From contig NZ_CAKAPD010000014.1 in the NCBI RefSeq assembly GCF_916715725.1, positions 1 through 64,000 of the forward strand: a DNA stretch of 64,000 nucleotides. The letters run 5' to 3'. Below are positions 8,931-17,382 of this stretch, piece by piece. This DNA comes from an uncultured Rothia sp. (GTDB lineage: Bacteria; Actinomycetota; Actinomycetes; Actinomycetales; Micrococcaceae). A program made the translations under genes and the position numbers. Position 1 is the first letter of the stretch. Each line of letters starts with the position of its first letter. The notes under the pieces were generated by a model that was given only the letters and a program-made list of their open reading frames with translations, searched no databases and had not been told where the DNA came from.

Positions 8931-10079
8931 TTATCGCAGCGCTCGCGCACGAGACTGCGCGGCAACGTCTAGTGCCACCTCACGCATCGAGCCGGTGCGC
9001 TCGAACACTGCACGCTGGCGGTCGGCTCCCGTACCTTCCGCAAGGATGCGGCGCACCTGTGCCAGCTCCACCTCGCAGTCCAGATCGCGGGCCACCGGCT
9101 CCAGCTCGGGCAGCAGCAGTTCAAAGTCCTCGCGCAAGGTGCGCTGCTCCGGCGCGTTGGAAACCACGATCTTTGCGTCCAGGCCGTAGCGGGCAACGCG
9201 CCACTTATTCTCCTGCGCGTGCCAGGGGGCCAGCACCTCGGGCTTGTCGCCGGCCTCAATGCGGCGGGAGAAGTACTCCACCAGGCACTGGGTGAACGCC
9301 ACAACCGCGGCAACATCCGGCAGGGAGGCCAGGCCGTCGCAATAGCGCATCTCGATGGTGCCGTAGCGCGGAACCGGGCGCACATCCCAGCGGTCCTCAC
9401 TCGGGTCGTTAATCACGTCGGTCGCCACCAGTGAATCCAGGTACTCGCTGTACTGCTCCCAGGTGTCGAAGTGGAAGGGCAGGCCGTTGGTCGGCAGCTG
9501 CTGGTAGAGCTGGGTGCGGTGCGAGGCGTAACCGGTGTCGATGCCCTCCCAGTATGGGGAGGAGCAGGAGAGCGCCAGCAGGTGCGGCCCGTAGTTGGTG
9601 AGCGCGTCAACGAGCGGCAGAACCTTATCGCGAGAATCCACACCCACGTGCACGTGCACGCCGTAGATAACCATGTGGCGGCCCCAATACTGGGCGCGCT
9701 CCACGACGCGCCGATAGCGTTCTTTGGCCACGACGGGCTGCTCGGACCAGCGGGAGAACGGGTGCGTGCCCGCCGGGTAGAACTCGATACCCAGCCCGTC
9801 GGTAATCTCGCGAATGGTGTCGGTCAACTCCTGCAGCTGGCGGCACGCCTCAGCGACGGTGCGGCAGATGCCGGTCACCACCTCGACGGTGTTCTCCAGG
9901 AATTCCCCGGTCACGTGTGCCCGGTCGGAGGCGGGCTCCAGCAGTTCGGGGCGGCGCTCGCGCAGGATGCCGAGCACCTCGGCGGCGCGCTGGGTCAGTT
10001 CGCCGCTTTCACGGTCGATGAGTGCAATCTCCCATTCCACGCCGAGGGTGGACTGAGGGGAGGAAGCAAAGTCGATCAT
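8931..10079 (-). CDS. YbdK-type carboxylate-amine ligase (GCS2 family)
   Basis: A 382-aa ATP-dependent ligase of the glutamate-cysteine ligase type 2 family (YbdK/EgtA-like). Visible blocks are TLGVEWEIALIDRESGEL at the N-terminus, EFLENTVEVVTGICRTV, the glycine/histidine-rich YGVHVHVGVDSRDK (metal and substrate site), and RYGTIEMRYCD. The ATG chosen follows AGGAAAGG; an in-frame start 36 nt upstream has no ribosome site. Actinobacteria use mycothiol rather than glutathione, so a glutathione role is doubtful. A weak glutamate-cysteine or other amide ligase activity is the safest statement. Confidence 0.88.
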   Translation of the reverse strand: MIDFASSPQSTLGVEWEIALIDRESGELTQRAAEVLGILRERRPELLEPASDRAHVTGEFLENTVEVVTGICRTVAEACRQLQELTDTIREITDGLGIEFYPAGTHPFSRWSEQPVVAKERYRRVVERAQYWGRHMVIYGVHVHVGVDSRDKVLPLVDALTNYGPHLLALSCSSPYWEGIDTGYASHRTQLYQQLPTNGLPFHFDTWEQYSEYLDSLVATDVINDPSEDRWDVRPVPRYGTIEMRYCDGLASLPDVAAVVAFTQCLVEYFSRRIEAGDKPEVLAPWHAQENKWRVARYGLDAKIVVSNAPEQRTLREDFELLLPELEPVARDLDCEVELAQVRRILAEGTGADRQRAVFERTGSMREVALDVAAQSRARALR

Positions 10080-10372
10080 AGGACCTTTCCTGCGTCTGGA
10101 AATAGTGTCGTGCACAGTGCCGACTACGGAAGTTTGCTATCGGTGAGATCTGCCGGGCAGGGGACTAGCTGGTGAGAGCCTACTCCGCGGGGGAGTACCT
10201 CTACTGGGCAGCATGTCTTTATCAGGCCCCGTATCTTTATTAGGCACCGTATCTAGTGTACGGTCTGCCGGTGCTCAACGCCCTGTCGAGCGCAGAATCC
10301 GGAACCGGTACCGTAACGAATCGTCACGAACGGTAACCGAGTACGGTACTGGGCAGTCGGGGTTGGACGAGG
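10080..10372. other. Intergenic region with an 18-bp tandem repeat and dyad
   Basis: This 293-bp gap lies between two minus-strand genes. It contains two adjacent 18-bp units, TTTATCAGGCCCCGTATC (10218-10235) and TTTATTAGGCACCGTATC (10236-10253). Further on is a dyad, GTACCGT near 10307 with ACGGTAC near 10343. No gene is supported; the promoter of the ligase must lie in the left part. Confidence 0.5.
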
Positions 10373-11827
10373 CTAGAGCGGACGCACGTGCCAGCCGACG
10401 CGGCGGGAATCTCTGCCCGCGCCGATGCGCGTGAAGACCAGCGTTGCCGGGCGGTACGAGGACTCCTGCGCGCCACCAGAAGAATTAGCGTTCTTTTTCT
10501 GTTTCTTCTTGGCAGGCTTAGAGCCCGCCGAACCCAGTAGACGCGCACGCAGCTGCTCGGGAACAATATCCACGCCGCGCTTCTTAACCGTCAGCGCGGT
10601 AAAACCCTGCTCGCGCACCCATCGCTTCAACTGCTTCTCCTGCAGGGGAATCTCCTCCAGCACCTCGTAGCAGGTGACCAGCGGATGCTCCACCGGCTCG
10701 GTTGAGCATAGATAGGCCAGGTGCTCGTCCAGTAGCTGCGCGCCAATACTCTGCGCAAACTCCGCGACCAGGTGCGAGCGCACAATCGCGGGGGCGGGCT
10801 CCAGCAGGTACTCACCCGGCTGCGGCAGGGATACCGGAACCTCCACGCTCCGCTCGGCCTCGGCCGCCGTGAGGGCGCTGCGGAAGCTCACCGCCTCGTA
10901 GGGCGGCAATAGGTCGGCAACCTTGCCGGTCGCCTCGGTCGCGGGCGATGCCGTATCGGCCGACAGCTCGCGCACCGAGGTTGCGGTGCGGGCCACGCCC
11001 TCCTGGGCCAGCGTATTAAACCAGAGGACGAGCTCGGCGAGGGAACCCTCCGACTGGATCCACTCCGCTTCAACGCGCGGGGCGGGGTTCGCCTCCGAGG
11101 CGATGTCCTCGGGGGAGGGGATACCCTCGTGCGGAAAACCGGGCCCCAGCTTCACACCCATCGGCATGCCGGTGCGCGCCAGATTCAGCACGAACGAGAA
11201 TGGGGGCGAAAACGCCTCCGGGTCGAAGAGGCGCTCCGTCTGCGCCTTCCTGGCCCCTCGCAGCTCACGGCGGGCCGGGTCCAACCACAGAATGGCGGGG
11301 GAGGCGCCCGCGCCATCGGTGAGGGGAGCCTCCGAGCCCGCACCGCTGGCGGGGTCGTAGGCGGTGACATCGCCCGAGTACACACGTGCCCGCGGGCAGA
11401 ACGCCAGGTTTGCCGCGGCGAACGAGGCGGTCAGCGGATCGAGCTCCACCGCCACGACGGAACCGCGAGCCGCGGCGTAGACGGCAGAATCCGACGCGAT
11501 ACCGCACCCTAGGTCGGCCACGAGACCCGGAACCCGCGCGAGGCGGTCGGTGCGGTAGTGTGCAATCACCGGGCGGGTTGCCTGCTCCGCCGCCTCCTGA
11601 GTGAGCATGAGGGATCGGGCGCGCTCGCCGAACTTGGCACGCGCACGGGTGCGAGCCTGCGCCAGGGAGATGATGGCAGAGGAGTCCTCGGGGCTGAACC
11701 CGCGTGAACGCAGGGAGGTGACGGCGCCGAGGGTGTCGGAGCCCAGCGGGTAGAGCTCATCGGCTGCCGCGAGCGCTTCGGAGCTGAACGGTAGCTCAGT
11801 GGCGGGAGTAAAAGGGGAGGTAGGCAT
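10373..11827 (-). CDS. Class I SAM-dependent methyltransferase with THUMP-like C-terminus
   Basis: A 484-aa protein with a central SAM-binding Rossmann fold: motif I is VADLGCGIASDSAVYA (about residues 103-118), the acidic strand end is VAVELDPLT, and the post-motif is AILWLDPARRE. The C-terminal about 120 residues (TCYEVLEEIPLQEKQLKRW, then FTALTVKKRGVDI) match the THUMP-like domain attached to actinobacterial RNA methyltransferase-like proteins. An RNA substrate is inferred from this domain, not shown. Short lysine-rich KPAKKKQKKN near the end may bind nucleic acid. The start is supported by TAAAAT 7 nt upstream, a leaderless pattern. It is divergent from groES. Confidence 0.85.
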   Translation of the reverse strand: MPTSPFTPATELPFSSEALAAADELYPLGSDTLGAVTSLRSRGFSPEDSSAIISLAQARTRARAKFGERARSLMLTQEAAEQATRPVIAHYRTDRLARVPGLVADLGCGIASDSAVYAAARGSVVAVELDPLTASFAAANLAFCPRARVYSGDVTAYDPASGAGSEAPLTDGAGASPAILWLDPARRELRGARKAQTERLFDPEAFSPPFSFVLNLARTGMPMGVKLGPGFPHEGIPSPEDIASEANPAPRVEAEWIQSEGSLAELVLWFNTLAQEGVARTATSVRELSADTASPATEATGKVADLLPPYEAVSFRSALTAAEAERSVEVPVSLPQPGEYLLEPAPAIVRSHLVAEFAQSIGAQLLDEHLAYLCSTEPVEHPLVTCYEVLEEIPLQEKQLKRWVREQGFTALTVKKRGVDIVPEQLRARLLGSAGSKPAKKKQKKNANSSGGAQESSYRPATLVFTRIGAGRDSRRVGWHVRPL

Positions 11828-11966
11828 GCTCCTCATTTTACGGGGTGGCATGCCACAGGCGTGTCCCGGGTATGCCTGTCGGAACCCCGCAGAAGCCCCC
11901 GCGTCGCCCCGCTTTTTGCTCAGCGTTCGCCTTGCGGTGAAACGCCCCGGCAGAGCGCCGCTTTTC

Positions 11967-11995
11967 TTGACCGAAAGCGCAGGTGAAATTAGAGT
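11967..11995 (+). promoter_or_regulatory. Promoter of groES-groEL
   Basis: TTGACC (11967-11972) and TAGAGT (11990-11995) are separated by 17 bp, a good housekeeping promoter. Immediately downstream, TAGCACTC (12001-12008) matches the left half of the CIRCE element bound by HrcA, but the expected right half GAGTGCTAA is absent at the usual 9-bp spacing. HrcA control is therefore uncertain. Confidence 0.6.
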
Positions 11996-12083
11996 TGAGG
12001 TAGCACTCGAGACAGTACCTTGGGCGCGCCACTGCGCCGCTGTCTCGCATCAAACGTCAATCCACAATCCGGAGGAACCGATT

Positions 12084-12371
12084 ATGGCCATCAAGCCGCT
12101 GGAAGACCGCGTCGTTATCAAGATCGAACAGGCTGAGCAGACCACCGCATCCGGTCTGGTCATCCCCGAAACTGCGAAGGAAAAGCCGCAGGAAGCACGC
12201 GTTGTCGCCGTTGGTCCGGGCCGCGTGGATGAGAAGGGCAACCGCATCCCCGTAGACATCAAGGAAGGCGACGTTGTCGTGTTCTCCCGCTACGGTGGCA
12301 CCGAGGTCAAGTACCAGGGCGAAGAGTACCTGATTCTCTCCGCACGCGACGTTCTGGCAATCGTCGACTAA
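12084..12371 (+). CDS. groES: Co-chaperonin GroES (10 kDa)
   Basis: A 95-aa lid of the GroEL folding chamber in the cytoplasm. The whole family pattern is present: N-terminal IKPLEDRVVIKIEQAEQTTA, the mobile loop ASGLVIPETAKEKPQ (about residues 22-36), and C-terminal EYLILSARDVLAIV. A strong GGAGGAA ribosome site lies 7 nt upstream of the ATG. It precedes groEL by 103 bp on the same strand, and a strong promoter lies upstream. Confidence 0.98.
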   Translation: MAIKPLEDRVVIKIEQAEQTTASGLVIPETAKEKPQEARVVAVGPGRVDEKGNRIPVDIKEGDVVVFSRYGGTEVKYQGEEYLILSARDVLAIVD

Positions 12372-12474
12372 TTACTTCGAATACTCATGCGCCGTACCGT
12401 TCATCCGGTGCGGCGCATGAGCTATCATCTGCCCCTCATTTTTCTTTCTGTGACGCACTAGGAGTAGCGAACAC

Positions 12475-14061
12475 ATGGCTAAGCAGCTTGAATTCAACGA
12501 TGCCGCCCGCAAGTCCCTGCAGGCTGGCGTCGATAAGCTGGCAAACGCGGTCAAGGTAACCCTCGGACCGCGCGGGCGCAACGTTGTGCTCGACAAGCAG
12601 TGGGGTGCACCCGTCATCACCAACGACGGCGTGTCCATCGCCCGCGAAATTGAACTGGACGACCCGTACGAGAACCTGGGCGCCCAGCTGGCGAAGGAAG
12701 TCGCCACCAAGACCAACGACGTAGCCGGTGACGGTACCACCACCGCAACCGTGCTCGCACAGGCACTGGTCAACGAGGGCCTGCGCAACGTCACCAGCGG
12801 CGCAGCACCCGCCGACGTCAAGCGCGGCATTGAGGCTGCTGTGGAGGCTGTCTCCGCACGCCTGCTCGAGAACGCACGCCCCGTGCAGGGCCCCGAGGTG
12901 GCGCACGTTGCCGCTATCTCCGCGCAGTCCGAGCAGATTGGTGAGCTGCTGGCTCGCGCTTTCGAGAAGGTCGGCCAGGACGGCGTCATCACCATCGAAG
13001 ACGGCTCCTCCACCGAGATTGAGCTGGACATCACCGAAGGTATGCAGTTCGACAAGGGCTACCTCTCGCCCTCCTTCGTGACCGACGCTGAGCGTGGCGA
13101 AGCAGTGCTGGAGAACACCCTGGTGCTGCTCTACCAGGGCAAGATTTCCACCATCGCAGAGATCATGCCCGTGCTCGAGAAGATCGTTCAGGCGAAGAAG
13201 CCGCTGACCATCATCGCAGAAGACGTTGACGGCGAGGCGCTCTCCGCCCTGGTCGTGAACAAGCTGCGCGGCACCATCAACGTGGTTGCTCTGAAGGCTC
13301 CCGGTTTCGGTGACCGCCGCAAGGCAATCATGCAGGACCTGGCAATCCTGACCGGCGGTACCGTCGTGACTGGCGAGCTCGGCATTGACCTGCCGCAGGT
13401 CACCCTGGAGCACCTGGGCTCGGCACGCCGCGTGACCGTCACCAAGTCCCACACCACTATCGTGGACGGCGGCGGCGACCCCGAGGCAATCGAGGACCGC
13501 GTGCAGCAGCTTCGCCGCGAAATTGAGCGCGTGGATTCCGAATGGGACCGCGAGAAGCTCAAGGAGCGCCTGGCTAAGCTTGCCGGCGGCGTGGGCGTCA
13601 TCAAGGTCGGCGCCGCAACCGAGGTTGAGGCCAAGGAGCGCAAGCACCGCATCGAGGATGCTGTGTCCTCCACCCGTGCAGCTCTGGAAGAGGGTATTGT
13701 CTCCGGCGGCGGTTCCGCACTGGTTCACGCGCTGAAGGCACTGGACGGCCTGGACCTGGGCAACCACGACGCAAACGTGGGTGTGCAGATTGTTCGCCGC
13801 GCCCTGGTCCAGCCGCTGCGCTGGATCGCTGAGAACGCTGGCGAGGACGGCTACGTCATCGTCTCCAAGGTCTCCGAACTGCCCGTGGGGCACGGCTTCA
13901 ACGCCAAGACCGGCGAGTACGTGGACCTCATCGAAGCCGGCGTGATCGACCCGGTGAAGGTGACCCGTTCGGCTCTGCAGAACGCTTCCTCCATCGCGGC
14001 TCTGGTGCTGACCACCGAGACCCTGGTGGTTGAGAAGCCCGAAGAAACTGAAGAAGACTAA
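12475..14061 (+). CDS. groEL: Chaperonin GroEL (60 kDa)
   Basis: A 528-aa ATP-driven folding chaperone. The ATP-site block DVAGDGTTTATVLAQAL (about residues 82-98), the apical-domain stretch KPLTIIAEDVDGEAL and the equatorial PLRWIAENAGEDG are intact. The C-terminus ends VVEKPEETEED, so it has neither the GGM repeats of the major GroEL (GroEL2 of mycobacteria) nor the histidine-rich tail of mycobacterial GroEL1. Its place directly after groES matches the groEL1 locus of other actinobacteria. Whether a second groEL exists elsewhere cannot be seen here. The start ATG has AGGAG about 10 nt upstream. Confidence 0.97.
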   Translation: MAKQLEFNDAARKSLQAGVDKLANAVKVTLGPRGRNVVLDKQWGAPVITNDGVSIAREIELDDPYENLGAQLAKEVATKTNDVAGDGTTTATVLAQALVNEGLRNVTSGAAPADVKRGIEAAVEAVSARLLENARPVQGPEVAHVAAISAQSEQIGELLARAFEKVGQDGVITIEDGSSTEIELDITEGMQFDKGYLSPSFVTDAERGEAVLENTLVLLYQGKISTIAEIMPVLEKIVQAKKPLTIIAEDVDGEALSALVVNKLRGTINVVALKAPGFGDRRKAIMQDLAILTGGTVVTGELGIDLPQVTLEHLGSARRVTVTKSHTTIVDGGGDPEAIEDRVQQLRREIERVDSEWDREKLKERLAKLAGGVGVIKVGAATEVEAKERKHRIEDAVSSTRAALEEGIVSGGGSALVHALKALDGLDLGNHDANVGVQIVRRALVQPLRWIAENAGEDGYVIVSKVSELPVGHGFNAKTGEYVDLIEAGVIDPVKVTRSALQNASSIAALVLTTETLVVEKPEETEED

Positions 14062-14070
14062 ATAGTGTGT

Positions 14071-14113
14071 GTGCCCGGTGCCGCCCCTCCACCATGGAGG
14101 CGGTACCGGGCAC
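14071..14113 (+). terminator. Hairpin terminator after groEL
   Basis: The arms GTGCCCGGTGCCGCC and GGCGGTACCGGGCAC form a near-perfect stem with a loop of about 12 nt, 10 bp past the groEL stop. No T-run follows, which is common for high-GC actinobacterial terminators. Confidence 0.75.
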
Positions 14114-14369
14114 TCGCTGTCGGTAGGCTCGGATGCGCTCGCGTTCGTGGGGACGTTAGAACCTGCCGACAGCCTCCCGCTGAGGGGCGCTTACTATGAG
14201 TGCTTCTCAGCAAAGAAACCTTTAGCGGTTTACTATAGAAGGTAAGCTGTTCCCGTTTGCGCTCAAACCACCTTGTGGGGTGCGAGCAGACGGGTCGTAC
14301 CGCATCTTGACATACGCAACGTATAGGCTGAGCTTCTCACCGATGAAGCCAGCATCCGAAAGGTAGACA
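14114..14369. other. guaB upstream region with a second long stem
   Basis: This is the rest of the 308-bp gap before guaB. GCTGTCGGTAGG (14116-14127) and CCTGCCGACAGC (14162-14173) can pair over 12 bp with one G-U pair around a 34-nt loop, directly abutting the groEL terminator. Further on are TTTACTATAG-like and TTGACA-like promoter words and the GAAAGGTAG ribosome site of guaB. No ORF is supported. Confidence 0.5.
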
Positions 14370-15887
14370 ATGACCATTCCCACCGCTCTGTCCGAGGATC
14401 CCTTCGGCTTCACCGGCCTGACCTACGATGACGTGTTGCTGTTGCCCGGCAACACCGACGTCATCCCCTCCGATGCGGACACCTCCACCCGCCTGTCCAA
14501 GCGCATCACCCTGAACACCCCCATTATTTCCGCGGCAATGGACACCGTGACCGACTCCGCTATGGCAATCGCTATGGCACGTCTGGGCGGTATGGGCGTT
14601 ATCCACCGCAACCTCTCCATCGAGGACCAGGCTGCACACGTGGACCGCGTGAAGCGCTCCGAGTCCGGCATGATTATCAACCCCGTCACCATCGGTGCTG
14701 ACGCAACCATCGCCGAATACGACGAGGTCTGCGGCTACTACAAGGTCTCCGGTCTGCCCGTCGTCAGCGAAGAGGGCGTGCTGGAAGGTATCATCACCAA
14801 CCGCGATATCCGCTACATCTCCCGCTCCGACTACGAGGGCATTCGCGTCCGCGACATCATGACCCCCATGCCGCTGGTCACCGCGCACCCCGGCGTCACC
14901 AAGGACGAAGCATTCGCGCTGCTGTCCCACAACAAGATTGAGCGTCTGCCCCTGGTCGACGACGCAGGTAAGCTCGCCGGTCTGATTACCCTGAAGGACT
15001 TCGTCAAGACCGAGCAGTACCCCCGCGCCACCAAGGACGAGGACGGCCGTCTGCGTGCCGGCGCTGCTATCGGCTTCTTCGGTGACGGCTACGAGCGTGC
15101 AATGACCCTGGTCGAGGCAGGCGTCGACGCACTGTTCGTGGACACCGCAAACGGCCACTCCCAGGGCGTGCTCGACATGATTGCCCGCCTGAAGAAGGAC
15201 CCCGCCGCAGCACACGTGGACGTCATCGGTGGCCAAGCTGCAACCCGCCTGGGCGCACAGGCAATCATTGACGCTGGCGCTGACGGCGTGAAGGTCGGCG
15301 TTGGTCCCGGCTCCATCTGCACCACCCGCATTATCGCCGGTGTTGGTGTTCCCCAGGTGACCGCTATCAACGAGTCCGCTAAGGCAGCAATCCCGGCAGG
15401 CGTGCCGCTGATTGCTGACGGCGGTATGCAGCACTCCGGCGAGATTGGTAAGGCACTGGTTGCTGGCGCTGACTCCGTGATGCTCGGCTCCCTGCTGGCC
15501 GGTACCACCGAGTCTCCCGGTGAGCTGATCTTCATGAACGGTAAGCAGTACAAGGCATACCGCGGCATGGGTTCGCTCGGCGCAATGCAGACCCGCGGCC
15601 GTCACAAGTCCTTCTCCAAGGACCGTTACTTCCAGGCTGACGTCTCCAGCGAAGAGAAGCTGATTCCCGAGGGTATTGAGGGTCAGGTTCCCTTCCGCGG
15701 CCCGCTCTCCGCAGTGATTCACCAGCTCGAAGGCGGCCTGCGCCAGACCATGTTCTACGTCGGTTCCCGCACCATCGAGGAGCTCAAGTACAAGGGTCAG
15801 TTCGTGCGCATCACCCCCGCAGGTCTGAAGGAATCGCACCCGCACGACATCATGATGACCGTTGAGGCACCGAACTACCGCCGCTAA
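14370..15887 (+). CDS. guaB: IMP dehydrogenase
   Basis: A 505-aa enzyme oxidising IMP to XMP with NAD+, the rate-limiting step to GMP. The TIM barrel is interrupted by a CBS-domain pair (about residues 100-220; VSEEGVLEGIITNRDIR and DDAGKLAGLITLKD). The active-site loop GPGSICTTR carries the catalytic cysteine (C317), and the flap block MGSLGAMQTRGRHKSF is intact. The size is normal. It is followed by guaB3 and guaA on the same strand, forming a GMP-synthesis cluster, although each gene has its own leader and terminator-like hairpin. Confidence 0.98.
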   Translation: MTIPTALSEDPFGFTGLTYDDVLLLPGNTDVIPSDADTSTRLSKRITLNTPIISAAMDTVTDSAMAIAMARLGGMGVIHRNLSIEDQAAHVDRVKRSESGMIINPVTIGADATIAEYDEVCGYYKVSGLPVVSEEGVLEGIITNRDIRYISRSDYEGIRVRDIMTPMPLVTAHPGVTKDEAFALLSHNKIERLPLVDDAGKLAGLITLKDFVKTEQYPRATKDEDGRLRAGAAIGFFGDGYERAMTLVEAGVDALFVDTANGHSQGVLDMIARLKKDPAAAHVDVIGGQAATRLGAQAIIDAGADGVKVGVGPGSICTTRIIAGVGVPQVTAINESAKAAIPAGVPLIADGGMQHSGEIGKALVAGADSVMLGSLLAGTTESPGELIFMNGKQYKAYRGMGSLGAMQTRGRHKSFSKDRYFQADVSSEEKLIPEGIEGQVPFRGPLSAVIHQLEGGLRQTMFYVGSRTIEELKYKGQFVRITPAGLKESHPHDIMMTVEAPNYRR

Positions 15888-15940
15888 AACGCATCACTAA
15901 CGATGATTCGCCGCATGGCGTGCACACCATGCGCCGTTGA

Positions 15941-15975
15941 GCCCGCCCCATACCCGCTCGGGTATCGGGGCGGGC
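15941..15975 (+). terminator. Hairpin between guaB and guaB3
   Basis: GCCCGCCCCATACCC and GGGTATCGGGGCGGGC form a very stable stem with a 4-nt loop. No T-run follows. A smaller GCATGG/CCATGC hairpin lies just upstream. Confidence 0.7.
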
Positions 15976-16033
15976 ATCGGCGCGAATAACGCCCAGCGGC
16001 ACCCCTCAAACCGAATTCGAAAGGATTCACCCC

Positions 16034-17164
16034 ATGTCTGAAATTCAGATTGGCCTCTCCAAGAACGCCCGCCCCACCTACTCCCTGGACGACGTGGCGC
16101 TGGTGCCCACCCGCCGTACCCGCGACCGCCGCGACGTCGACACCTCCTGGCAGATTGATGCCTTCAAGTTTGACACCCCCATCATTGGTGCGCCCATGGA
16201 CTCGGTCATGTCCCCGGCGACCGCCATCGCACTGGGCAAGCTGGGCGGCCTGGGCGTGCTGAACCTCGAGGGCCTGTGGACCCGCTACGAGGATCCGCAG
16301 CCGCTGCTCGACGAGATTGTTGAGCTGCCCGAGGCGGACCCCGCCTCCGCAACTACCCGCATGCAGCAGATTTACTCCGAGCCGATTAAGCCGGAGCTGA
16401 TTACTGCACGCCTGGAAGAGATCCGTGACTCCGGCGTGGTTGTTGCCGGCTCCCTGAGCCCGCAGAACACCCAGGAGCACTACGAGACCGTGGTGAAGGC
16501 TGGTGTTGAGCTGTTCGTTATCCGCGGTGCATCTGTCTCTGCTGAGCACATTTCGACCTCTCACGAGCCGCTGAACCTGAAGAAGTTCATCTACGAGCTG
16601 GACGTTCCCGTCATTGTCGGTGGCGTGGCTGGCTACTCGCAGGCTAAGCACCTGATGCGTACCGGTGCCGCCGGTGTGCTGGTGGGCTTCGGCGGCGGCT
16701 CCGCACAGACCACCCGCCAGGGCCTGGGCATCTCCGCACCGATGGCAACCGCTATCGCCGACGTCGCAGCGGCACGTTCGGACTACCTGGACGAGTCCGG
16801 CGGCCGCTACGTACACGTGATCGCTGACGGCTCCCTGGGCCGCTCCGGCGACATGGTGAAGGCGCTCGCACTGGGCGCTGACGCTGTCATGCTGGGCGCT
16901 CCGCTGGCTCGCGCATCCGAGGCTCCCGGCCAGGGTTGGTACTGGGGCAACGAGGCGCACTCGCTGGACTTCCCGCGCGGCGTACGCACCCCGCTGGGTG
17001 TTGTCGGCTCCCTGGAGGAAGTCCTGTACGGTCCTTCGCACCACGTGAACGGCACCAGCAACATTGTCGGTGCGCTCAAGCGCGCAATGGCTAACTGCGG
17101 TTACCTGGACCTGAAGAAGTTCCAGAAGGCGGACCTGACCGTGGTTCCCGCATACCGCGGCTAA
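16034..17164 (+). CDS. guaB3: GuaB3-family IMP dehydrogenase-related protein
   Basis: A 376-aa member of the actinobacterial and cyanobacterial GuaB3 family, related to IMP dehydrogenase but lacking the CBS domains. The barrel blocks PTYSLDDVALVPTRRTRD, APMDSVMSPATAIALG and VHVIADGSLGRSGDMVKALA are clear. The catalytic loop, GPGSICTTR in GuaB, here reads GGGSAQTTRQ, so the thioimidate cysteine is missing at that position. Ordinary IMP dehydrogenase chemistry is therefore unlikely from this subunit alone. The role is unsettled, perhaps GMP reductase-like or regulatory. It starts at ATG after GAAAGGA and lies between guaB and guaA. Confidence 0.93.
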   Translation: MSEIQIGLSKNARPTYSLDDVALVPTRRTRDRRDVDTSWQIDAFKFDTPIIGAPMDSVMSPATAIALGKLGGLGVLNLEGLWTRYEDPQPLLDEIVELPEADPASATTRMQQIYSEPIKPELITARLEEIRDSGVVVAGSLSPQNTQEHYETVVKAGVELFVIRGASVSAEHISTSHEPLNLKKFIYELDVPVIVGGVAGYSQAKHLMRTGAAGVLVGFGGGSAQTTRQGLGISAPMATAIADVAAARSDYLDESGGRYVHVIADGSLGRSGDMVKALALGADAVMLGAPLARASEAPGQGWYWGNEAHSLDFPRGVRTPLGVVGSLEEVLYGPSHHVNGTSNIVGALKRAMANCGYLDLKKFQKADLTVVPAYRG

Positions 17165-17382
17165 TGTAGCTTCATGAATCACCGCTTGGCGGTTGGCAGG
17201 TTTTGGTCTGCCGGTCGCCGGGCGGTGCTTTCTATACGCGCGCTCTACCCTGTTAGGGCATGTGGCGGCACCCCAGAATGGGGGAGTGTCTACGTGCCGT
17301 CGGCGGCGTACAGCGATAGCGTAAAATAGATATATCCCCGCGCAAGTGCGCGGATTAGTACCAACACGTTGAGGTAATTTTC

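Noticed and set aside
12001..12026. A full CIRCE element at groES
   Set aside because: Only the left arm TAGCACTC is present; the right arm does not match.
12436..13893. A 485-codon open frame on the strand opposite groEL
   Set aside because: It mirrors the high-GC codon pattern of groEL, has no motif or ribosome site, and is a frame shadow.
14337..15845. A 502-codon frame opposite guaB, and similar ones opposite guaA (17290-18801), guaB3 (15884-17449) and the GH13 genes (21135-22985, 23406-24896)
   Set aside because: All are antisense shadows of clearly identified enzymes.
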